Shown one piece after another: positions 1 through 6,474 of a DNA stretch of 20,603 nucleotides (the stretch's first letter is position 1; each line of letters opens with the position of its first letter). Position numbers and translations under genes: made by a program. The notes beneath the pieces are model-generated. The model was not told where the DNA came from. It worked only from the letters and a program-made list of their open reading frames with translations, and searched no databases. This DNA is from an uncultured Eubacteriales bacterium (GTDB lineage Bacteria > Bacillota > Clostridia > Oscillospirales > Acutalibacteraceae): positions 1-20,603 of the forward strand of contig CAQJOC010000011.1 of assembly GCA_948815685.1 (NCBI GenBank), in the 5' to 3' direction.

Positions 1-72
1 TTCACTGTAACACCGCACAAAGGGCGACTCACGCCTTTATGGCATATCTGCGAATATATTTTTTACCATATT
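1..72. other. Unassigned window edge downstream of the PBP gene
   Basis: No gene can be supported here. An imperfect stem with a bulged G (AAAGG-GCG pairing with CGC-CTTT around 19-39) could fold on either strand, but no U-tract follows it on the minus strand, so I do not call it a terminator for the PBP gene. A plus-strand frame is open from base 1 to a stop at 94-96; it overlaps the end of the PBP gene and shows no recognisable motif. Confidence 0.3.
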
Positions 73-1686
73 TTATTCAATAAAAATTTCAGATAAATCC
101 GTATAAATTCTATCTATAATCTCTCTAAAAACAGGTCCGCAGCTTTCTCCCCCACCAATTCCATCTTCAGCTAGAACGACAATCGAATATTTAGGATTTT
201 CGACCGGAAAAAAACCTGCATACCAAGCTTGTATTATTTCATTTCCCTCTGCGTTTTTCATACCTGTTTGGGCTGTTGATGTTTTCGCTGCGGCATTTGT
301 TTTTTCGGGCTTTCCCTTTCCACTTGTTCCATATTCCACTGATGCCGACATATATCTTTTTAGTTTTTCGGCAGTTTTTTCAGAAATAATTTTCTCTGGA
401 CTCTTATTTTCGTTTTTTATCGTTTCCATTTTTTCATCTGCAAGTCCATATATAAGACTGGGTTCGCTGTACAGTCCTTTCGATGCAATAGCATTAATCA
501 TCCCTGATACTTGTAAAGGAGTAACTGTCAGTTTGCCTTGACCAAATGAAAAATTTGCGAGAATTCCTATTTTATTAAGGCTTTCTTCTGATGGTAAAAT
601 ACCTTTAGAGCATGATATGCCGGGGGCAAGCTCAATATTTTCACCAAATCTGAATTTTTTAGCCATTGATAAAAGTTGAGTTGCTCCAATTTTTTTTGCA
701 AGTTCAATAAAATAACCATTACATGAATATGCAAGAGCTTTCTCCATATCTTCCATACCATGAGGTTTTCCCGCAAAACATCTAAATTTATTTTCATCGG
801 TTTCATTAAAACCTTTGCATTCATATTGAAAATTTTCACTTATCCCATTTTCAAGAGCTGCAGCAGCAGTTACAAGCTTGAATATAGAACCAAAACTATA
901 AGGCATTAATGCACGATTTATCAAAGGAGAATTTTCATCATTTAAATATTTTGCTACGGCTTGTGGCATAAATCCCGGGAAACTTGCCATTGCTCGTATT
1001 TCACAACCCGGAACTTCAGTAATTATTACTGCACCTTTTGAAATATATTTATTTGCAATTTCTTCAGTTAACTCTTGCAGTCTTTGGTCAATATTTAGAA
1101 TTACTCCTTTTGTTAAAAGGTAAGATTTGTCGTCTGCAAAACTGTCACCACCGGAAAGAAGATGGTTTGATGCGTCGACACTATATCTTACGCTGATATC
1201 TCTGTTTCCACAGTCTAAGTAATCATCATATGCTTTTTCTATTCCGAATACCCCTTTATTTTCATTTGAAAGATATCCGATTATATGTGTGGCAAGAACT
1301 ATATTAGAATATCTTATGGGTACCTCAAAAGTTTTTACACCGGAACAATTTATAGTTTTATTTACCTCTATTGAAAAAGGTTCGGGAAGCGATAATTTTT
1401 TCCATAATTCAGGAATTTTATCCTCTTCAACGGATTTTGAAAGAACATCGGATATCCGTGTACCCGGTACGACTGCTGCTATAAGTTTTTTTGTTCTGTT
1501 AACCAAGGGAATAAATCTGAAATCATAAATTGTCCCACGTACGGAAGATATTTTCAATTTATAAGACCTTTGATATGCTGCTGCATCATGAAGGACATCT
1601 TGAGTGGAAATATTGTCCAGCATAAGAATGGAACCACAGAAACAAAACATAAGAATTGAAAAAAGTATAATAATTCTTTTATACAT
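73..1686 (-). CDS. Class B penicillin-binding protein (FtsI/PBP2-type transpeptidase)
   Basis: A 537-residue membrane-anchored D,D-transpeptidase that would cross-link peptidoglycan outside the membrane. Residues 5-23 form one N-terminal hydrophobic anchor. The penicillin-binding domain starts near residue 195 and shows the active-site series in order: SIFK at 267-270 (nucleophile S267, K270), SCN at 321-323, and KTS at 468-470 followed by TAQTG. In the family the last motif is usually KTG, so the third position is Ser here; the fold and motif spacing otherwise look intact. There are no PASTA repeats and no N-terminal transglycosylase domain, which separates it from class A PBPs. It is divergent from the SRP RNA-dnaX operon. 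Its only plausible ribosome binding site, AGGGG, lies about 12 nt from the ATG inside the stem of a predicted terminator. Whether it serves division, elongation or sporulation cannot be told from the sequence. Confidence 0.93.
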   Translation of the reverse strand: MYKRIIILFSILMFCFCGSILMLDNISTQDVLHDAAAYQRSYKLKISSVRGTIYDFRFIPLVNRTKKLIAAVVPGTRISDVLSKSVEEDKIPELWKKLSLPEPFSIEVNKTINCSGVKTFEVPIRYSNIVLATHIIGYLSNENKGVFGIEKAYDDYLDCGNRDISVRYSVDASNHLLSGGDSFADDKSYLLTKGVILNIDQRLQELTEEIANKYISKGAVIITEVPGCEIRAMASFPGFMPQAVAKYLNDENSPLINRALMPYSFGSIFKLVTAAAALENGISENFQYECKGFNETDENKFRCFAGKPHGMEDMEKALAYSCNGYFIELAKKIGATQLLSMAKKFRFGENIELAPGISCSKGILPSEESLNKIGILANFSFGQGKLTVTPLQVSGMINAIASKGLYSEPSLIYGLADEKMETIKNENKSPEKIISEKTAEKLKRYMSASVEYGTSGKGKPEKTNAAAKTSTAQTGMKNAEGNEIIQAWYAGFFPVENPKYSIVVLAEDGIGGGESCGPVFREIIDRIYTDLSEIFIE

Positions 1687-1689
1687 AAT

Positions 1690-1756
1690 AAAAAAAAGCC
1701 CCTACTTATCTTGTATGTTTCATAGATTAAGTATTGGCTCTTGCCACCAAATTAAT
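1690..1756 (-). promoter_or_regulatory. Candidate transcription attenuator in the PBP leader
   Basis: On the minus strand AGCC (1739-1736) pairs with GGCT (1700-1697), TACTTA (1733-1728) with TAAGTA (1708-1703), and TCT (1726-1724) with AGA (1711-1709). This gives 13 pairs with a 2x2 internal loop, one bulge and a 12-nt loop, followed by eight T residues (1697-1690, the first one paired). The run ends three bases before the PBP ATG. A competing hairpin, ATTAA/TTAAT plus TTGG/CCAA (1756-1726), would use the same 5' arm and so act as an antiterminator. The predicted ribosome binding site AGGGG lies in the terminator stem. Pairing was worked out by hand; no known riboswitch or T-box was recognised upstream. 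Confidence 0.45.
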
Positions 1757-1904
1757 ACGATTGAATTCAAATAATATGATTGTAAATTTTTAACTTTAAA
1801 TAGATGGGAAAGGCTTCTATTTTGTGTTTAAAATTGTCTGATGATGGGATTTTTATTTTTTATTTTTCAGATAAGCTCTAGAATATATTTGTCTAAAAAA
1901 AGGC

Positions 1905-1933
1905 TTGCAGAGAAATAAATTATCTGATATAAT
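1905..1933 (+). promoter_or_regulatory. Sigma-A type promoter of the SRP RNA-dnaX operon
   Basis: TTGCAG (1905-1910), a 17-bp spacer, then a perfect TATAAT (1928-1933). Transcription would begin near 1940, about ten bases before the first paired base of the SRP RNA. This fits an RNA gene with almost no leader. Confidence 0.75.
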
Positions 1934-1948
1934 TCTTAATGTAGTATA

Positions 1949-2096
1949 TTCTCATGTATTTTAACATGCAGATGGATGGGTTCTGTGCGATAGCGGATTG
2001 TGAACTATGTCAGGCGGGGAACCGAGCAGCATTAAGCTTTTCTTGCTATGCGATACAGGTTTATCTGTCCGTCTGTATGTTAAAGTATCATGAGGG
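1949..2096 (+). ncRNA. ffs: Signal recognition particle RNA, small bacterial type
   Basis: The RNA scaffold that binds Ffh and its receptor to target membrane and secreted proteins. The apical domain is clear: GTCAGG at 2009-2014 and GAGCAGC at 2024-2030 flank a GG-GGAA-CC hairpin, matching the conserved GGAA tetraloop and the asymmetric loop bound by Ffh. The closing pairs are GG/CC where E. coli 4.5S RNA has CC/GG, a compensatory swap. The ends pair over a long rod: 1961-1979 with 2065-2083 without a mismatch when G-U pairs are allowed, then 1951-1956 (CTCATG) with 2089-2094 (CATGAG). At about 145 nt with no upstream Alu-type part it belongs to the small class. No U-tract follows, so the 3' end probably arises by processing of a transcript shared with dnaX. 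Placement just before dnaX-ybaB-recR is classical in Firmicutes. Confidence 0.93.
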
Positions 2097-2129
2097 CAAA
2101 AAGTTAAGGACCTGATCGGAAGTGTCTAA

Positions 2130-3683
2130 ATGTATCAAGTTTTGTATAGAAAGTGGCGTCCTAGAAATTTTGAGGATGTCATAGGTCAGGAGCATGTCAC
2201 TCAGACGCTGAAAAATGAAGTAGTTTCAGGGCATATTGCACATGCTTATTTATTTACCGGTTCTAGAGGAACTGGTAAAACTTCTTGTGCAAAAATTTTC
2301 TCTTTAGCTGTAAACTGTAAAAATCCAATTAACGGAAGCCCTTGCGGAGAATGTGAAATATGCAAGGAAGCCGCGAAAGACGCTCTACTTGATGTAAGTG
2401 AAATAGATGCTGCGAGTAATAACGGAGTGGAAAACATACGTTCTATTAAGGAAGAATCATTTTTGGTACCGACGTTGTGTAAATATCGTGTCTATATAAT
2501 AGACGAGGCTCATATGCTATCGACTCAGGCTTTTAATGCATTCTTAAAAGTTTTAGAAGAACCGCCTAAACATATTATATTTATATTGGCGACAACCGAA
2601 CCACACAAAATACCCACAACGATTCTTTCCAGGTGTCAAAGATTTGAATTTCGCAGAATAAAAAGTGAAGAAATGTCTCTAAAAATAAAGTATATTTGTG
2701 AGAAAGAAAATTTTAAAATCAGTGATGAAGCAATTGAAATTATCATAAATTCTGCTGATGGTGCCATGCGTGATGCACTGTCTTTACTGGATAGATGTGT
2801 TTCATGCTGTGGGAATGTGCTTGACGACGAGAAAGTAAGAGAAATACTTGGAATTACTGATAAAGAGTCCGTAAAATTGATTTATCAATATATTAAGGAG
2901 AAAAACACAAAGAAATCTCTCGAATTAATTGATGATTTATATAAATCTTCTAAAAGTATGATGGGATTATGTGAAGGTCTTTTAAATATTTTTAGAGAAG
3001 AAATGGTTAAGGTTATATCTGATAAAAAAATAGAAACAGAACTCCGAGAAATTCTTGAAAATTTAACCCTTTTGTCCAATGTATATAAAAAAATGTCAGA
3101 GGGTTGTGATTCCCGTTTAGAATTGGAAATTGCAGTGATTAAGCTTTGTTTGGGAAATTCTTTCGAAACTTATAAAATTAACGAAAACAGTGAAAATGTC
3201 GGACTTAACGGGTTTTTAGAAATTCCGAAGCACTCGGAACCAGAAACACTTCCGCCGGTAGATAATGATAAAAGTTTAAAAGAAATTAAAGATAATAAAG
3301 ATACTGAAATTGTTAAAGATGCCGAAAATAAAACAAAAGAATTCAGTAAATGGGAATCTGTGATAGAATATATAAAGAAAAATTCAAAATCTAAGTCATT
3401 TTACTTAGCAATTAAGGATTCTCGGGCATATGAAGATGGAGATTTTGTTCTTATCGCTTCTAATAAAAATTTGCTGTTCGATTTGCTGGGGGAATCAACC
3501 AACAAGGAATTGGTTAGAAATGCTATTCAAGCTGTGTCGGGAAAAAGATACAGGCTTGGTCCGTATAAAAGAAATAAGGAAAACAAAGAAAACCCAGAAA
3601 AAATTAAAAAAAATGAAGATAATAAAGTTGATATGTTTGCTCAAAAAGCAAAGAGTTTGGGAATTAATGTAGAACTGGAATAA
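2130..3683 (+). CDS. dnaX: DNA polymerase III subunit gamma/tau
   Basis: The clamp-loader ATPase of the replisome; it loads the beta clamp and holds polymerase III at the fork. The 517-residue protein begins with the family signature YRKWRP. It shows Walker A GSRGTGKTS at 44-52, a zinc module with C63, C72, C75 and C78, Walker B IIDEAH with D125 and E126, and the SRC motif with arginine finger R168. The AAA+ core and collar run to about residue 350; a charged Lys/Asn/Glu-rich linker and a short tau-like C-terminal domain (about 405-517) follow. The ribosome binding site is modest (GGAAG, 2118-2122). An A8 run lies at 3606-3613, but it is only about 25 codons from the stop, so slippage there would not produce a useful gamma form. 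It is the first coding gene after the SRP RNA and is 17 bases from the next start. Confidence 0.97.
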   Translation: MYQVLYRKWRPRNFEDVIGQEHVTQTLKNEVVSGHIAHAYLFTGSRGTGKTSCAKIFSLAVNCKNPINGSPCGECEICKEAAKDALLDVSEIDAASNNGVENIRSIKEESFLVPTLCKYRVYIIDEAHMLSTQAFNAFLKVLEEPPKHIIFILATTEPHKIPTTILSRCQRFEFRRIKSEEMSLKIKYICEKENFKISDEAIEIIINSADGAMRDALSLLDRCVSCCGNVLDDEKVREILGITDKESVKLIYQYIKEKNTKKSLELIDDLYKSSKSMMGLCEGLLNIFREEMVKVISDKKIETELREILENLTLLSNVYKKMSEGCDSRLELEIAVIKLCLGNSFETYKINENSENVGLNGFLEIPKHSEPETLPPVDNDKSLKEIKDNKDTEIVKDAENKTKEFSKWESVIEYIKKNSKSKSFYLAIKDSRAYEDGDFVLIASNKNLLFDLLGESTNKELVRNAIQAVSGKRYRLGPYKRNKENKENPEKIKKNEDNKVDMFAQKAKSLGINVELE

Positions 3684-3700
3684 AATTGGAGGATAAAAAT

Positions 3701-4036
3701 ATGAACGTAAGATTAAACAATAAAAACAATAATATGTTAGAAAAAATACAAAATATGCAATCTCAAATGGAAAATGCATCTAAAGAGCTTGATGATAAAG
3801 TTTACAGTTTTGAAGTCGGCGGCGGTGCGGTAAAGGCGGAAATTAAAGGAAGTATGGAGTTGACCGGATTATATATTAATCAGGAGACAATAAATGAAGG
3901 CGATGGCGAAATGCTTTCGGATTTAATAATTGCAGCTGTAAACGGAGCTTTAAATACAGCTAAAAAAGATAAAAACGATACTATGGAAAATATTTCTGCA
4001 GGAATAGGTCTCCCTAACATTCCGGGGCTATTTTAA
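3701..4036 (+). CDS. ybaB: YbaB/EbfC-family nucleoid-associated protein
   Basis: A small DNA-binding protein of 111 residues, the usual family length. The N-terminal third is an Asn/Lys/Gln-rich helix (LEKIQNMQSQMENASKEL), followed by the conserved stretch with GGGAVKAEIKG and a C-terminal helix before a Pro/Gly-rich tail ending in PGLF. Family members form dimers that bind DNA without strong sequence preference; their precise role is still debated. I chose ATG 3701 because a full GGAGG (3688-3692) sits 8 nt upstream; an in-frame TTG at 3686 overlaps that ribosome binding site and is unlikely to be used. The dnaX-ybaB-recR order is conserved in many bacteria, pointing to a link with replication or repair, although no mechanism can be read from the sequence. 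Confidence 0.95.
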   Translation: MNVRLNNKNNNMLEKIQNMQSQMENASKELDDKVYSFEVGGGAVKAEIKGSMELTGLYINQETINEGDGEMLSDLIIAAVNGALNTAKKDKNDTMENISAGIGLPNIPGLF

Positions 4037-4038
4037 CT

Positions 4039-4641
4039 ATGAAAGATTATGACGCAGTACCACTTGTTAAATTATTTGAACATTTTGAAAGACTTCCGGG
4101 GATAGGTAGAAAAACTGCACAAAGGCTTGCTTATTCGATATTGGAAATGGATGAGAAGGTTGTGAAAGATTTTGCAGAATGTATGATTAATGTGAAAAAA
4201 AGCATACATTATTGTAAATTGTGCTGTAATTTTACCGATAGAGATATTTGTCCAATTTGTAGCGACCCTGAAAGGGATACATCTAAAATATGCATAGTTG
4301 AAGACCCTAAAGATGTAAAAGCTTTTGAAAGAGCAAAAGAATACAATGCTCTTTATCATGTTATTCATGGAGTAATTTCTCCGCTTAATGGCATAGGTCC
4401 GGACCAATTACATTTAAAAGAACTCGTTGACAGATTGTCTTCCGGCAAAATAAAAGAGGTAATTTTAGCAACAAATCCGACTGTTGAGGGGGAGGCTACG
4501 TCTCTTTATATATCCAAGTTGTTAAAACCGATGGGTGTAAAAGTTAGCAGAATTGCTTATGGTATACCTCTTGGAGCAGTTTTGGAATACACCGATGGGG
4601 AAACTTTGAGGCGAGCAATAAATGACAGAATAGAAATGTAA
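4039..4641 (+). CDS. recR: Recombination protein RecR
   Basis: RecR works with RecO (and RecF) to load RecA onto SSB-coated single-stranded DNA at gaps. All domains are present in the normal 200-residue length: a helix-hairpin-helix region (LPGIGRKTAQRLA, about 19-31), a zinc finger with C59, C62, C71 and C74, a Toprim domain with the acidic E88-D89 pair after KICIV and the NPTVEGEAT segment at 146-154, and the C-terminal GIPLGAVLEY region, a Walker-B-like part of the family. The start lies 2 nt after the ybaB stop and has only a distant GGGG (about 13 nt) as ribosome binding site, so translation is probably coupled to ybaB. It is the last gene of the dnaX operon; no clear terminator follows before the next promoter. 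Confidence 0.97.
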   Translation: MKDYDAVPLVKLFEHFERLPGIGRKTAQRLAYSILEMDEKVVKDFAECMINVKKSIHYCKLCCNFTDRDICPICSDPERDTSKICIVEDPKDVKAFERAKEYNALYHVIHGVISPLNGIGPDQLHLKELVDRLSSGKIKEVILATNPTVEGEATSLYISKLLKPMGVKVSRIAYGIPLGAVLEYTDGETLRRAINDRIEM

Positions 4642-4677
4642 AACAAAAATGTTAATTTATCATAAAACATAAACAAA

Positions 4678-4706
4678 TTGACATATTATTATGTATAAGA
4701 TATACT
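4678..4706 (+). promoter_or_regulatory. Consensus promoter upstream of the 61-residue ORF
   Basis: A perfect TTGACA (4678-4683), a 17-bp spacer and TATACT (4701-4706). Transcription would start near 4713, leaving a leader of about 110 nt. The leader holds a weak AT-rich hairpin (GATAAAGT 4754-4761 with ACTTTTTATC 4769-4778) and a tandem TTTGGCTTTT direct repeat (4782-4802) just before the ribosome binding site. One of the best sigma-A sites in the window. Confidence 0.75.
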
Positions 4707-4823
4707 TTTTTATTATAAAAATATAGATGCAAGCTGTAAATGCTGAAAAATTAGATAAAGTAAAATTGACTTTTTATCAAATTTGGCTTTTTTTGGCTTT
4801 TTATAATAGGAGGCGTATTTTAT

Positions 4824-5009
4824 ATGGCAGCAAATAAATCAAACTCTCAAATAAAGAAATACATAAATATGGCAACGTGTCCATTTAGAGCAGTTTATGC
4901 TACTATAGCTACCGCAGTTTGGGAAGTACTATCTTTCGGAGTATTGACACCATATATGTTATTACTTTGGACTGAAGCATATAAATTTATGGAGATAAAT
5001 GAAAAATAA
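4824..5009 (+). CDS. Small hydrophobic protein of unknown function
   Basis: A 61-residue protein that I do not recognise. Support for it being real: a perfect AGGAGG (4808-4813) ten bases before the ATG, a near-consensus promoter 120 bases upstream, and no overlap with another gene. The first 16 residues are polar and basic (Asn, Ser, Lys). Residues 21-53 are hydrophobic and aromatic, with one internal Glu (E34) and a Thr-Pro pair (42-43), so they could be a single membrane helix or an amphipathic hairpin. There is one Cys (C19). The tail is charged. There is no double-glycine leader and no zinc or DNA-binding motif. The GNAT gene begins 36 nt downstream in the same direction and probably shares the transcript, so the peptide could be a partner or substrate of the acetyltransferase, but nothing in the sequence proves this. 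Confidence 0.65.
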   Translation: MAANKSNSQIKKYINMATCPFRAVYATIATAVWEVLSFGVLTPYMLLLWTEAYKFMEINEK

Positions 5010-5045
5010 TAAAATAAAAATGTTATACTTTTTAAGTGAGATATA

Positions 5046-5552
5046 ATGAATAAAGATAGTGAATTTGAACAAATATTTAGCATAATGGAACAATCGTTTC
5101 CTAAAAGTGAAATTAGAGAATACGAAGAACAGAAAATTATATTAAATAACGATAAATATCATATAATTACATCTAAAAGCCCGAATGGTGACATTAACGG
5201 ATTTTTGACTTTTTGGAATTTAGAATCAGTAAATTTTATAGAACATATTGCAGTAAAAGATACTTTTCGAGGGAAAGGAATAGGTTCAAGGCTTATATGT
5301 AAGTATTTATCCGAAACTTGTCTTCCGACGATATTAGAAGTAGAAGCTCCTTTGAATGAAACAGCAGTAAGAAGAATAAAATTTTATGAAAAATCAGGAT
5401 TTTATCTTAATTTGTATTTTTATAGTCAGCCCTCATTCGTCAAAGGCGGATTAAGTATACCCATGTATATAATGAGTTACCCTAACAAAATAAATTTTAA
5501 TGAGTTTATCTTGTTGAGGAAAGAAATTTATAAAAAAATTTATTTTCTTTAA
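5046..5552 (+). CDS. GNAT-family N-acetyltransferase
   Basis: A 168-residue acyl-CoA-dependent acetyltransferase of unknown substrate. The acetyl-CoA pyrophosphate loop is RGKGIG at 75-80, preceded by the beta-4 strand FIEHIAV (64-70) and followed by the alpha-3 helix (SRLICKYL). The later NETAVRRIKFYEKSGF segment (about 108-123) is the usual GNAT motif B. The C-terminal part is aromatic-rich and ends in a lysine-rich tail. The ribosome binding site is weak (AGTGAG ending about 5 nt before the ATG), and the gene is 36 nt behind the 61-residue ORF, so translation from the same transcript is likely. No ribbon-helix-helix antitoxin gene is adjacent, which argues against a TacT-type toxin-antitoxin pair. 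Small-molecule, peptide or protein acetylation cannot be distinguished. Confidence 0.87.
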   Translation: MNKDSEFEQIFSIMEQSFPKSEIREYEEQKIILNNDKYHIITSKSPNGDINGFLTFWNLESVNFIEHIAVKDTFRGKGIGSRLICKYLSETCLPTILEVEAPLNETAVRRIKFYEKSGFYLNLYFYSQPSFVKGGLSIPMYIMSYPNKINFNEFILLRKEIYKKIYFL

Positions 5553-5719
5553 ATGTATGTAACTTTTTTCTCAATTGTCATGGCATTTTCTATTCTTTCA
5601 AACTGTTTTTAACTATATTTTAATACATGGTTGTTTTAAACTGCGTTGGATATACCATACATGTATATGTTGCAGGAAGTTTATTATTTTTTTATGGATT
5701 TTTAGAAATCTATTTTTAA

Positions 5720-5748
5720 TTGACTTACAAGATTTAACAAATTATAAT
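5720..5748 (+). promoter_or_regulatory. Consensus promoter of greA-lysS
   Basis: TTGACT (5720-5725), a 17-bp spacer and a perfect TATAAT (5743-5748), giving a start near 5755 and a leader of about 30 nt before the TTG start codon of greA. The stretch 5553-5719 before it holds no supported gene and is T-rich. Confidence 0.78.
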
Positions 5749-5785
5749 AATAAATAGGTATAATTAAAATTAGAGGTGATAACCT

Positions 5786-6267
5786 TTGGCGGCACAAAAT
5801 AAGCACATAATGATGACTGAGGAAGGTCTAAATAATTTAGAAAATGAGCTGGAAAATTTAAAAACAGTAAAAAGAAAAGAAATTGCAGAAAAAATAAAAA
5901 TCGCTCTTTCTTTTGGAGATCTTTCGGAAAACAGCGAATATGATGAAGCCAAAAATGAACAAGCGATTGCTGAAGCTAGAATAGCCGAGATAGAAGCCAT
6001 TCTTAAAAAAGTTAAAGTTATAGATGAACATGAATTAAGTACTGAAATAATTCATATCGGTTCAGTAGTTAAAATTTTCGATTTAAAATATCAGAAGAAT
6101 GCCAATACAGAATAGTTGGATCAAATGAGGCCGATCCTTTGGAAGGCAAAATTTCTGATGAGTGTCCTGTGGGTAAAGGACTTCTTGACCATAAGGTTGG
6201 GGATAGAGTAGCAATTGAAACTCCGGACGGGATGTGCGAATATGATGTTTTGGAGATATCTAAGTAA
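5786..6267 (+). pseudogene. greA: Transcription elongation factor GreA, interrupted by a frameshift
   Basis: GreA enters the RNA polymerase secondary channel and stimulates cleavage of backtracked RNA. The N-terminal coiled coil is complete and carries the tip acidic motif GDLSENSEY (44-52) with D45 and E48. Reading from TTG 5786 (AGAGGTGA at 5772-5779, six bases away), the frame stops at 6113-6115 after 109 residues. From 6097 onward another frame gives the expected C-terminal domain: IVGSNEADP, then PVGKGLLDHKVGD and the usual ending VLEISK at 6267. The two halves are 482 nt together; one extra base near 6095-6097 (AAG read as AAAG) would give 160 codons, the normal GreA length. There is no slippery heptamer, so programmed -1 frameshifting is unlikely. 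Either a real one-base deletion or a sequencing or assembly error explains it. lysS follows 207 bases downstream, a common clostridial order. Confidence 0.93.
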
Positions 6268-6474
6268 TTTTTATCTATATCAAGGATAATATCGAGAAAA
6301 ATATCAAAAAAATAAAATAATTTTTTTAAAATTATTCCTCGCTTTTCAGTTTTAGCAAGTTCCGATTTTTAGGCACTCAATAAAGATATTTTAGCCTTAT
6401 GAATTTTAAACAAAAGTTTGTAATTAAAGAAATTGTACTATTTTTTATTGTCATAGTATGGAGGAAAACACAAA

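Noticed and set aside
1..96. End of a plus-strand gene entering the window at base 1
   Set aside because: The open frame is short, overlaps the PBP coding end and has no recognisable sequence; there is not enough to call a gene.
3606..3613. A8 run in dnaX as a gamma/tau frameshift site
   Set aside because: It lies about 25 codons before the stop, after all functional domains, so slippage would not make a gamma-like short form.
3684..3700. TTG 3686 as the ybaB start
   Set aside because: This codon overlaps the GGAGG that serves ATG 3701; a ribosome cannot use its own binding site as a start.
4824..5552. Toxin-antitoxin pair (GNAT toxin with small antitoxin)
   Set aside because: TacT-type GNAT toxins pair with ribbon-helix-helix antitoxins; the 61-residue peptide is hydrophobic and shows no such DNA-binding pattern.
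5575..5757. 60-codon open frame after the GNAT gene
   Set aside because: TTG start without a ribosome binding site, low-complexity Phe/Ile/Leu content, and it overlaps the strong greA promoter at 5720-5748; read as noncoding AT-rich DNA.
6092..6100. Programmed -1 frameshift in greA
   Set aside because: No X-XXY-YYZ slippery heptamer and no downstream structure is evident; a simple one-base deletion explains the reading frames.
6268..6474. T-box or other riboswitch upstream of lysS
   Set aside because: No T-box sequence, specifier loop or terminator was found; the AT-only inverted repeat at 6316-6336 is not followed by a T-run on the plus strand.
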